DNA of 64,000 bases from Methylocystis bryophila (GTDB lineage: Bacteria > Pseudomonadota > Alphaproteobacteria > Rhizobiales > Beijerinckiaceae). The translations under genes were made by a program, and so were the position numbers. The notes under the pieces are model-generated. The model made no database searches, was not told the DNA's origin, and saw only the letters and a list, made by a program, of their open reading frames with translations. The DNA is taken from NCBI RefSeq assembly GCF_027925445.1, contig NZ_AP027149.1, forward strand, positions 2,170,001 through 2,234,000, given 5' to 3'. This document shows, in pieces, positions 33,174 to 40,411 of the stretch; positions within the stretch are counted from its first letter, which is position 1; the number at the start of each line of letters is the position of its first letter.

Positions 33174-33695
33174 TCAGTCATTTTCTACGAAGTTCACATC
33201 GACCACATCAACGAAATTGGTGATGATTTTCATCGCCGTCGCACATTCTGCTTCGCTCAGATCGCGAGCCGGATAGACGGCGTCGCAGATGACTGTAAAC
33301 GGTATGTTGAACCAGTAGGCGTCTATCGCGGAAGCGAGGATTGTCGATTCGAGGCTCCCTCCCATCATGAGAATCGGCGGCGCCCCGATGTCGTCGTAGA
33401 AATTGCGAAATTTTTGATTGCGCAGGATGGAGGATCGAACACTATCGAAAACAAGCTCTCCCGCAGAAAAAGCATCAGAACTCGCTAGACACTCAAAATC
33501 ATTGCTTTCTAAATCGGAGCGCACCGCCGTGAAGGGGGCCTCCCTTGCTTCCCAAAGAGCAATGAGTTTGCGTACATTCGTCTCAGCCCGCGTCGGAAAG
33601 GCGGATGCTGCGCCGCCTTCAGATGCAGGTCGTGACACGCAGACTAACAAGGGTTGCTGTCTCAATCCGCGGACAGCTCGAAAACTTATTGTCAT
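33174..33695 (-). CDS. Isochorismatase-like protein lacking catalytic residues
   Basis: A 173-residue protein with the cysteine-hydrolase (isochorismatase) fold order: first strand 'QPLLVCVSRPASEGG', where the usual Asp-x-Gln is absent; 'VRSSILRNQKFRNFYDDIG', where the Lys-x-x-x-S-A-F motif is lost; and 'PILMMGGSLESTILASAIDA', where the nucleophilic Cys is replaced (Ile or Thr by alignment). All three catalytic positions are therefore missing. It is either a pseudoenzyme or a decaying gene, although the frame is intact. It is AT-richer than the surroundings. Confidence 0.6.
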   Translation of the reverse strand: MTISFRAVRGLRQQPLLVCVSRPASEGGAASAFPTRAETNVRKLIALWEAREAPFTAVRSDLESNDFECLASSDAFSAGELVFDSVRSSILRNQKFRNFYDDIGAPPILMMGGSLESTILASAIDAYWFNIPFTVICDAVYPARDLSEAECATAMKIITNFVDVVDVNFVEND

Positions 33696-33796
33696 GCCGA
33701 ACTCTTCGCTCTGATTGTGGCCCTGGTATGATGCATGTTTCTCTGGCCTCCTGGAGACTTCAACTGGTTGAATCCTTGCAATTCAAGGCCGGCTCC

Positions 33797-34400
33797 TCAG
33801 ACGTCTTGCGGATAGGGCTCGGCGAGGGCAACTGAGCAGGAAGCCCTAAAGCCAAGGGACTCGAGATGGTTTGCAGCCTGGATCGTCAGATCGGATTCGG
33901 CAGCGTCCCTGTGACCGTAATAAAATTCAATTGCTGTTTGCAATGTGCTCTTCGGGAGATCACTGAAGTAGGAAATCGTTCTCTGCAGTCCATTCTCAAG
34001 GTGTGTTGTATAAGCTGCGTGACGTGTGTTGATGCCGAGGATGTATGTGCTGTCATCCTCGCCGCGTCGCATGGGCAAGTTTCTCAACTTTGATTTTGAA
34101 TTCGTCAGTCTCATGATTGTATGCGCTAGCTCTCTAACAGAGACGTGGCATGCTGCGTTGACATCAGAATATCTCTGTTGTCCCGAGCTCGCCAGCGTAA
34201 TGATAGACCGCATCCACGCCTTCCATGGCCTCACTCAGTGAAAATAGATCGTTTATATCCCCGGCGATATGCCGGGAGCCCCCAATTTTATTCTCGATTA
34301 ACTTGTCAAATACAATTACGTCATAACCCCTCTTCAAGAGTTCGCGCGCGACGTCGCCTCCGAGGAAACCGCACCCGCCAATAACAATCGCGCGCATCAA
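33797..34400 (-). pseudogene. NAD-dependent epimerase with large internal deletion
   Basis: The 5' part reads 'MMRAIVIGGCGFLGGDVARE', a perfect Rossmann GxxGFxG start, and continues to 'YHYAGELGTTEIF' then stops (34164). An overlapping frame resumes with 'VSVRELAHTIMRLTNSKSK' and 'LENGLQRTISYFSDLP', which are the C-terminal parts of such epimerases, reaching 33797. The catalytic middle (SxT...YxxxK) is absent. So a deletion of about 150 codons, with a frame change near 34190, fused both ends. It is a remnant of a sugar-nucleotide or polysaccharide locus. Confidence 0.75.
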
Positions 34401-34572
34401 ACATGCCTTACGCTATCTCTATTTGTGCAGTCACAAGAAGCATTGATTATCGGGAAAAGCCGGTGACGAACATCGGTAAATATACGTAGTAGATCGCAAT
34501 CAATCGGACTCATGCGCAAGCCGCCAGGACGCGTCGGGAATGATCATTCTTTCGAAGAAATCTTGTTAGTCT

Positions 34573-34672
34573 TAGAGCATGTCACGTAAGTCAAGACATG
34601 CTCCAAGCTTTTTGAGTTGGAGCTTAGTCCCTTTCGATCGCGTGGTTCCACGCGAGCGGGAAACGCGCTAAG
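34573..34672. repeat. Interspersed palindromic repeat, family A, right edge of relic islet
   Basis: Forward orientation with a shortened first half (AGAGCATGTCACGTAAGTCA then AGACATGCTCC), followed by 'TTTTTGAGTTGGAGCTTAGT' and 'CGCGTGGTTCCACGCG'. It runs into the rsmD stop. Confidence 0.8.
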
Positions 34673-35237
34673 CCTCGGCTTTGCCTGGCCAGCGTGCGAA
34701 AACGACCTGCGTGTCGCCGTAGCGACGGGTGTCTTCCTCGCGAAAGCCCTGGGGAAGTTCGACCGTGGCGCTGGCCGCCTCCTCGACGACCGCGAGGGCG
34801 CCCGGCAGCAGCCAATCGCCCCGCGACAGCTCCATTAGGGCTCCCCCCGCGAGTCCTTGGTTGTAGGGAGGATCGAGGAAGGCTAAGCCGAAGCGCTCGC
34901 CCTTCGGCGCGAGGCCGAGACGAGTCGCGTCACGACGAAAGACGCGCGTGACGCCGCCGAGGCCGAGCGCATCGATATTTTGGCGCAGGAGCGCCCGCGC
35001 TTCGGCGCCGTGATCGACAAACAACGCGCGCGCCGCCCCACGCGAGAGCGCCTCGAGTCCCAGCGCGCCGGCGCCGGCGAAGACGTCGATCACCGCTACA
35101 TCCTCGATCGTTCCCGGATAAGCGTGCTCGAGTATGTCGAAGATCGTCTCGCGCAGGCGGTCCGAGGTCGGGCGGATCGAGAAAGACTTCGGTCCGGCGA
35201 GCCTCCGGCCGCGCAGCGCGCCTGCGACGATGCGCAT
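34668..35237 (-). CDS. rsmD: 16S rRNA (guanine(966)-N(2))-methyltransferase
   Basis: A 189-residue SAM methyltransferase. 'MRIVAGALRGRRLAGPKSF' and 'IRPTSDRLRETIFDILEH' are typical RsmD openings, 'AVIDVFAGAGALGLEALSRGA' is the SAM site, and 'FLDPPYNQGL' the N-methyltransferase DPPY motif. It methylates G966 of 16S rRNA in the assembled small subunit. It follows the pseudouridine synthase gene by 3 bp on the same strand, so the two RNA-modification genes form an operon. Confidence 0.95.
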   Translation of the reverse strand: MRIVAGALRGRRLAGPKSFSIRPTSDRLRETIFDILEHAYPGTIEDVAVIDVFAGAGALGLEALSRGAARALFVDHGAEARALLRQNIDALGLGGVTRVFRRDATRLGLAPKGERFGLAFLDPPYNQGLAGGALMELSRGDWLLPGALAVVEEAASATVELPQGFREEDTRRYGDTQVVFARWPGKAEA

Positions 35238-35240
35238 GGA

Positions 35241-37313
35241 TCAGCGCGGCTTTTTGGGGCCGCGAGGCGAAGGCTTCCGCGACCCGCTCTTCGTTCCCGG
35301 CGAATTTGTCTTCGTTTCGCCTTTCGTTTCGTTTCGCTGTGCGGCGAAGCGCCGGGCGTTGCGCGACGAAGCGACAGGCTGTTTCTCGCCCTTGACGACG
35401 ACGCGCTCGACCGCGACGGCGCGGCCCTTGCGGTCGGCTGTCACCGCGCGTTCGATGCGCGTTCGCGGCTCGTCGACCTCGCGCGCCGCGCGCTCGCTGC
35501 GCAGCACCGAGACGTGCTTGCGCGGCCGCGCGGCCGCGGCAGCGCGCGCTTCTTCCTGCTTTGCGGGCGACTTCGGCTCGCGCAAGGGCGAGGCGAAATC
35601 GACCCCGGCGAATTCTGCGATCGACTTGCCGAGCTGCTCGCGCAGCACTTTGAGGCGCACCTCCTCGATCGCGCCTTCGTCCAGTTCGCCGAGCTGGAAG
35701 GGTCCGAAGGAAACCCGGATGAGCCGCGTCACCTCGAGCCCGAGATGCCCCAGAACCCGCTTGACCTCGCGATTCTTGCCTTCGACCAGAGTCATGGAGA
35801 TCCAGGTGTTCGATCCCTGCTGGCGATCGAGCTTCGCTTCGATCGGCGCATAGGCGACCCCCTCGATCTCGACGCCCTGGGCGAGTTGATCGAGCGCGGC
35901 CTGGCTCGTCTCGCCATGCGCGCGCACGCGGTATCGCCGTCGCCATCCCGTCGCCGGCAATTCGAGCGCGCGCGCGAGTCCCCCGTCGTTGCTGAGCAGC
36001 AGCAGGCCCTGCGTGTTGATGTCGAGTCTGCCGACGCTGATAAGACGCGGCAGATCCGGGTTTTGCTCCTTGATGTGCTCGAAGACTGTCCTGCGTCCTT
36101 CCGGATCCCTGGCGCTCGTGACGAGGCCCGGCGGCTTGTGAAAAAGAAAGAGCCGCGTGCGCTCGCGCTCCGCAAGCGGCCGGCCGTCGACCTCGATCGA
36201 ATCGCTTTCCGTGACGTTGAACGCCGGGTTCGCGAGCCGGCGCCCATTCACCGAGACGCGGCCCTCAGAGATCCATAGCTCGGCGTCGCGCCGCGAGCAG
36301 GCGCCGGCGCGCGCCATCGCCTTGGCAATGCGCTCGCCTTCGAAGGCGCTCTCTTTCGCAGGCGCGTCGTATTTTCTCGCGCCGCCGACGCCGGGCTTGC
36401 GTGCGCTCCTCTCGGCCCCGCGCGTTTCTCCCTGCGCCCTCGGCCTTTTGAAAGCCGGACGCTCGGAGGAGCCGGCGACAAAGTCTCGCTTGCGCTCGAA
36501 GCCGTCGCGCCCCGCTTCCCCCCGCGACTCGGCGCGCCGCGGCGGTCTCTCCTCGCTTCGAGGCGCGGAGGCGAACCGCTCCCGCCGCTCGGGGCTCTCG
36601 GCGCTGGCGTGCGGCGCCCGCGCGCGCCCCGCGCCCGGCGCCCTCGATCCTGCAAAAGTCGAGCGTTTTTCTGAGGCTGTGAAGTCTCGCTTGCGCTCAA
36701 GGCCGTCACGCTCGCCGCGCCCGCCGCCACGGACGGCGCGCTCCTCGCCAGAAGCTCTTGGCTTTCTGAAGGGGGGGCGCTCGCCCGCACCGCGGCCGGA
36801 GAAGCCGCCCTCGCGCGAGCCGGCGCCTCTTCGCGTCTCGCCTCGCGGCTCGTTACGACTCGGTCTTTCGTCGCGGCGCGGTCTTTCGTCGCGGCGCGGC
36901 AGTTCCTCACGACGCGGTCTTTCCTCACGACGCGGTCTTTCCTCACGACGCGGTCTTTCCTCGCGGCGCGGCCGTTCCTCGCGGCGCGGCGCCGAAGCCT
37001 CTCGCTCGCGTCGATGTCCGGCGCTCTCGAAGCCCTCGCGCGGCGCGCGAGGGCTTCTGGGGGCGCGCTCGTCGCCGGGGGCTCTCGGCTTTCTGGGGGA
37101 GGGACGTTCTCCCGATCTGTCGACGGCAGAGGCGCGTGCGCGTTTTGCAGCGCCGGCCCGCGCTTCGCGCGGGTCTTTCGCCTGCCATTCCTCGCGGCGC
37201 GGCGGTTTTCCGGCGCGCTTGGGCGGAGCCTTGCCGTCCTCGCGTCCACGACGACCGCCGCCGTCGCGTGGACCGCGCGGCCCGCGTGGGGGTTTGCCTT
37301 TTTTCTCGCTCAT
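35241..37313 (-). CDS. RluB/RsuA-type pseudouridine synthase with long disordered N-terminus
   Basis: A 690-residue protein. Residues 1-310 are a highly charged Arg/Glu/Pro/Gly-rich region with hexapeptide EERPRR-type repeats. An S4 domain follows ('RIAKAMARAGACSRRDAELWI', 'VSVNGRRLANPAFNV'), then the synthase with 'LFLFHKPPGLVTSARDPEGR' and catalytic 'VGRLDINTQGLLLLSNDG' (Asp). 'KNREVKRVLGHLGLEVTRLIR' closes the core. A basic tail of about 110 residues follows. It converts a 23S rRNA uridine to pseudouridine. I start at 'MSEKKGKPPRG'; the frame is open further upstream. Confidence 0.92.
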   Translation of the reverse strand: MSEKKGKPPRGPRGPRDGGGRRGREDGKAPPKRAGKPPRREEWQAKDPREARAGAAKRARASAVDRSGERPSPRKPRAPGDERAPRSPRAPREGFESAGHRREREASAPRREERPRREERPRREERPRREERPRREELPRRDERPRRDERPSRNEPRGETRRGAGSREGGFSGRGAGERPPFRKPRASGEERAVRGGGRGERDGLERKRDFTASEKRSTFAGSRAPGAGRARAPHASAESPERRERFASAPRSEERPPRRAESRGEAGRDGFERKRDFVAGSSERPAFKRPRAQGETRGAERSARKPGVGGARKYDAPAKESAFEGERIAKAMARAGACSRRDAELWISEGRVSVNGRRLANPAFNVTESDSIEVDGRPLAERERTRLFLFHKPPGLVTSARDPEGRRTVFEHIKEQNPDLPRLISVGRLDINTQGLLLLSNDGGLARALELPATGWRRRYRVRAHGETSQAALDQLAQGVEIEGVAYAPIEAKLDRQQGSNTWISMTLVEGKNREVKRVLGHLGLEVTRLIRVSFGPFQLGELDEGAIEEVRLKVLREQLGKSIAEFAGVDFASPLREPKSPAKQEEARAAAAARPRKHVSVLRSERAAREVDEPRTRIERAVTADRKGRAVAVERVVVKGEKQPVASSRNARRFAAQRNETKGETKTNSPGTKSGSRKPSPRGPKKPR
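36852..36991. repeat. 18-bp tandem repeats coding for the EERPRR array
   Basis: About eight near-identical 18-bp units (for example GACGCGGTCTTTCCTCAC on the plus strand) code for repeated EERPRR/DERPRR hexapeptides in the disordered arm of the pseudouridine synthase. Three consecutive units are identical, so copy number is likely to vary. Confidence 0.9.
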
Positions 37314-37353
37314 GCGGACTGATAGCAGGCATGATGGCGCGAATGAAAGGGCG
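37314..37353. repeat. 40-bp direct repeat, copy 1 (before the pseudouridine synthase start)
   Basis: Identical over 40 bp to 37837-37876; it ends directly at the ATG of the pseudouridine synthase. Plus-strand reading begins GCGGACTGATAGCAGGCATG. It may be a duplicated leader or promoter segment. Confidence 0.95.
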
Positions 37354-37434
37354 CGGCGCGGCATTTTGCGCCGGCGTGACCAACCCCATGCACGGCGAGG
37401 GGTCCAAATCGCCGCGCTTCGCGCGGGAAACGCT

Positions 37435-37800
37435 CTAGGCGCTCTTGAGCCAGTTGAGAGCGCCGGCGCGGTCGCCGCTGGCGAAAACGCGGAATTCGGG
37501 GTGCGCGAAATGCGCGGCAATCTCCGGCGCGATTTTCAATAGCGAATTATCGGTGAGCACGGCGACGCGCGCGACGCGCTCATGATGGTTGCTCACGAAC
37601 GTCACGTGCTGAATGAGCGCCGCGAAACTCTCCCATCCCGGAACATGCTCGATCTTGAGCACAAGACCGGCCAGGGTGAGATGGCTGGCGAGGTAGCCGT
37701 CGACGTCCGCCGTGAGCGCTTTGAAATCGTCCACCGTCAGTGGCCCCTTGGGCTCGAGGGTGAGAACGCCTGACGTTTTGTCGAGATGATAGTCGAGCAT
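37435..37800 (-). CDS. SpoIIAA-like (STAS-related) protein
   Basis: A 121-residue protein of the SpoIIAA-like family (PF11964 type): 'MLDYHLDKTSGVLTLEPKGPLT', 'FKALTADVDGYLASH', 'GLVLKIEHVPGWESFAALIQHV' and 'VARVAVLTDNSLLKIAPEIAAHFAHPEFRVF'. These small STAS-like proteins are found alone in many bacteria and their partner is unknown; lipid binding has been proposed. The ATG has CGAGGAGAAAG upstream. It is preceded by a 40-bp direct repeat shared with the next gene downstream. Confidence 0.88.
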   Translation of the reverse strand: MLDYHLDKTSGVLTLEPKGPLTVDDFKALTADVDGYLASHLTLAGLVLKIEHVPGWESFAALIQHVTFVSNHHERVARVAVLTDNSLLKIAPEIAAHFAHPEFRVFASGDRAGALNWLKSA

Positions 37801-37836
37801 CGCTTTCTCCTCGGAGCGCTTCGTCTCACGGGCCGC

Positions 37837-37876
37837 GCGGACTGATAGCAGGCATGATGGCGCGAATGAAAGGGCG
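37837..37876. repeat. 40-bp direct repeat, copy 2 (upstream of the SpoIIAA-like gene)
   Basis: Same 40 bp and same orientation as 37314-37353, here 36 bp before the SpoIIAA-like ATG and not touching it. Confidence 0.95.
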
Positions 37877-37953
37877 TAGCCGCGCCTTCGATCTGAAAGC
37901 ATCGCTTGGAGCGCGGGCAGGACTGCGAAGGCGCAAGCGGCCAACAGGCCGAG

Positions 37954-38910
37954 TCAGGAAGCCGAAGCGCGCGCCTGGCGGCGCAGGCTCTGCGGAGGCG
38001 CGCCGAAGCTTTGGATGAAGGCGCGGCGCATGCGGTGGGTATCTCCGAATCCCGCCTTGACGGCGACGATCTCGATTGGCTCGACGCCCGCCTCGATCCG
38101 CTCGCGCGCGCTCTCGAGCCGCAGCCGCTCCACCGCCTTGGCCGGGCTCATGCCGGTGGCGGCGGCGAAGGCGCGGCTCAAATGGCGCGGGGTCATATGC
38201 GCCTCCTCCGCGAGCGCTTCGACGGTCCAGCGATGATCGAGGCGTCCCCGAACCTTGTCGAGGAGATCGGAAAAGCGATTGTCGGGAGAGGAAAGCTCGA
38301 GCAGCGCCGAAAATTGCGACTGTCCGCCCGGCCGCCGATGGTAGACGACCATTCCACGCGCCGTGCGCTTGGCGATCTCCTCGCCGAGATCTTCCGCGAT
38401 CAGCGCCAAGGCCAGATCGATTCCGGCGCTCACGCCCGCCGCGGTCCAAATCCTTTCTTGGCGAACGTAAATTCGATCCGCCTGCATCCGCACTTTCGGA
38501 AACCTTCGGACGAACTCCGAGGCGGCCTCCCAATGGGTCGTGGCGGCAAGGCCGTCAAGCAAACCCGCAGCAGCAAGAATGAACGAGCCGGTGCAAACGC
38601 TGCAAAGCCTGTGGGCGCGCTTGTTCGCCTCCCGAATGGATTGAAGGGTCTCCTCGCAGGCCATCGCGCGACTCGTCCCCACGCCGCCCGCCACGATCAA
38701 TGTATCGATGGTTTCGACGCTGGAAAGCGCTTCTATGTCGAGCGTCACTCCCACGGACGCGCGTGCGCGGCCCGAAGCCTTTCCTGCGAGAACGATGCGA
38801 TAGGCTCCGTCGCCCGCGCTCTGGGACGCAATCTCAAAGGCGGCGATGGGGCCGGTCGCGTCGAGTAGCTGGAAGTCGTCGAAGAGGAAGAAGGCGATCG
38901 TTCGGGTCAT
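37954..38910 (-). CDS. GlxA-type transcriptional regulator (DJ-1/PfpI plus AraC domains)
   Basis: A 318-residue regulator. Residues 1-180 form a DJ-1/PfpI domain ('TIAFFLFDDFQLLDATGPIAAFE', 'DTLIVAGGVGT', 'LCSVCTGSFILAAAGLLDG' with the nucleophile-elbow Cys). Residues 205-310 form an AraC helix-turn-helix pair ('TVEALAEEAHMTPRHLSRAF', 'EPIEIVAVKAGFGDTHRMRRAF'). It is divergent from a gene for an exported PfpI-like protein and a perfect palindrome touches its start region, suggesting it controls itself and the neighbour. The inducer is unknown. No ribosome site is seen before this ATG. Confidence 0.9.
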   Translation of the reverse strand: MTRTIAFFLFDDFQLLDATGPIAAFEIASQSAGDGAYRIVLAGKASGRARASVGVTLDIEALSSVETIDTLIVAGGVGTSRAMACEETLQSIREANKRAHRLCSVCTGSFILAAAGLLDGLAATTHWEAASEFVRRFPKVRMQADRIYVRQERIWTAAGVSAGIDLALALIAEDLGEEIAKRTARGMVVYHRRPGGQSQFSALLELSSPDNRFSDLLDKVRGRLDHRWTVEALAEEAHMTPRHLSRAFAAATGMSPAKAVERLRLESARERIEAGVEPIEIVAVKAGFGDTHRMRRAFIQSFGAPPQSLRRQARASAS

Positions 38911-38913
38911 GTC

Positions 38914-38941
38914 CCAAAATGAACGAACTATGTCATTTTGG
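38914..38941. promoter_or_regulatory. Operator-like palindrome in the glxA/pfpI divergent promoter
   Basis: A perfect 9-bp inverted repeat CCAAAATGA-N10-TCATTTTGG, 3 bp before the regulator ATG. A degenerate copy with the same spacer core ACGAACTNTG lies at 40020-40048. Probably the binding site of the adjacent regulator. Confidence 0.6.
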
Positions 38942-39053
38942 CAAGAACGCGGAATTGCGACAATGAGCGCGATGGGACGAGCCCCATGTGTTGTCAGCGC
39001 ACGCCTGCATAGCGGCGAATATTGTTTCGCGCGGTGGCTGAGGGAGACCAAAT

Positions 39054-39893
39054 ATGATCGACATCGACCGACGCACCGCCGCAATGTTCGCGCTTCTCGC
39101 CCCTTTCGCCGTTGGTTCCGCTGGCGCGCAGACGCCGAAGCCGCAGGCCCCAACGCCCGATGTCGGTCATGACATGAGCATGACGGAAGACGAGTCGGGC
39201 AAGGTGCATTGGATGGGGAACGAGCAGATCGCGATGCTGATGTACCCCGGGATGACTGTGCTCGACCTGATTGGGCCGCAATTCATGTTCGCGGGCCTCA
39301 TGGGGGCGAAAGTGTTGCTCGTCGCCAAATCGCTCGATCCGGTGACGAGCGACGCGGGGATCACATTACTACCGACCGCGACCTTCGAAACCTGCCCGCG
39401 CGACCTCACGGTGTTGTTCACGCCCGGCGGCGTCGACGGCACGCTCGCCGCGGCTGCGGACCCTGAGACGCGCGCCTTCATGGCGGATCGGGGAGCGAGG
39501 GCGAAATATGTCACGAGCGTCTGCTCGGGCTCGCTCATCCTTGGGGCTGCGGGATTGTTGAAGGGCTACAAGGCGACCTCGCATTGGTCGGTGCGCGACG
39601 CGTTGGCCGGGTTCGGCGCGATCCCCACCGATGCTCGCGTCGTGCGCGACCGCAATCGCATCACCGGCGCGGGAGTGACCGCCGGGCTCGACTTCGGCCT
39701 GACCATGGTCGCGGAGCTGCGAGACCGCACCTATGCCGAATGTATCCAACTCATGAGCGAATACGACCCCGCCCCGCCTTTCAATGCAGGCTCGATGAAG
39801 ACCGCTTCGGCAGAGGTCAAGGACCCCATGATCAAGATGCTTGCCGGATTCAAGAGGGACGCCGAAGAGCTGGCGAGAGCGACGAGGATTTAG
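39054..39893 (+). CDS. Exported DJ-1/PfpI family protein
   Basis: A 279-residue protein. An N-terminal signal 'AAMFALLAPFAVGSAGAQ' is followed by a short linker and a DJ-1/PfpI domain: 'IAMLMYPGMTVLDLIGPQFMFAG', 'LTVLFTPGGVDGTLAAA', 'KYVTSVCSGSLILGAAGLLKGYKATSHW' with the elbow Cys. It resembles isonitrile hydratase-like and ThiJ proteins, but export is unusual for the family. It is divergent from, and homologous in its main domain to, the GlxA-type regulator, so the pair may share a ligand. GGAGACCAAAT precedes the ATG. Confidence 0.85.
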   Translation: MIDIDRRTAAMFALLAPFAVGSAGAQTPKPQAPTPDVGHDMSMTEDESGKVHWMGNEQIAMLMYPGMTVLDLIGPQFMFAGLMGAKVLLVAKSLDPVTSDAGITLLPTATFETCPRDLTVLFTPGGVDGTLAAAADPETRAFMADRGARAKYVTSVCSGSLILGAAGLLKGYKATSHWSVRDALAGFGAIPTDARVVRDRNRITGAGVTAGLDFGLTMVAELRDRTYAECIQLMSEYDPAPPFNAGSMKTASAEVKDPMIKMLAGFKRDAEELARATRI

Positions 39894-40019
39894 CGAGCAA
39901 GCCCGATTACGTGGCGCGACGATCGCTGACGTCGTGCGAGGCAGCCTCAGACGCGACAATGAACCAGGCCGCAGGCTGCAACTCGTCGAAGGGGAAAGCG
40001 GCGATAATTCGCCGGATGT

Positions 40020-40048
40020 CCTGAAATGAACGAACTTTGTCGTTTCGG
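40020..40048. promoter_or_regulatory. Second copy of the GlxA/PfpI palindrome
   Basis: It reads CCTGAAATGAACGAACTTTG then TCGTTTCGG; the spacer and left arm match the 38914-38941 site closely but the palindrome is imperfect. It lies 126 bp after the pfpI-like stop and 363 bp before the TonB receptor start. Confidence 0.5.
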
Positions 40049-40049
40049 C

Positions 40050-40330
40050 GATTTCGCTTTATTGCAATAATGCATCCCTGTAGAAATTCTCCAGGATGAT
40101 TCGGTATGTTTTGTGAACTTTTATAGTATGCAGCAGCATATTGCTTGTATACATGTGAATGTATAACTAGTATACACGATGTGCTGGAGGCATATTACGG
40201 TGCAATGTGGCGATATAAACTGTTATATTCAAGAAACGTTGTGACATATATGCAACACAGTGATTATTTTGTTATATACATATATCGCTGATTGAAATTA
40301 TACTTTACCATGCCCTCCATGGGCGCTGAA
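40050..40330. other. AT-rich leader region before the TonB receptor gene
   Basis: This stretch is far AT-richer than anything else nearby and contains no gene. It has GTATAC twice (40146-40151 and 40171-40176) around an ATGTGAATGTATAAC core, plus several TATA-like tracts. It may contain the receptor promoter and silencer or H-NS-type targets. No Fur box or cobalamin riboswitch is recognised. Confidence 0.5.
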
Positions 40331-40411
40331 GCTCGATAAGGAAAGTGCAAAGCGGAACGGAGCTGACTCCCTGGCGGGGGAGTCGGTGAGATGCGACTCA
40401 AGGAGGCCAAG

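Noticed and set aside
467..34672. CRISPR array
   Set aside because: The repeats are palindromic, differ between copies and lie kilobases apart; no regular spacers or cas genes exist.
36157..37542. Plus-strand Ser/Arg-rich open frame opposite the pseudouridine synthase
   Set aside because: It mirrors the repetitive disordered arm; no start signal.
40050..40411. Cobalamin riboswitch or Fur box before the TonB receptor
   Set aside because: No B12-box-like or Fur-box-like sequence is visible in the AT-rich leader.
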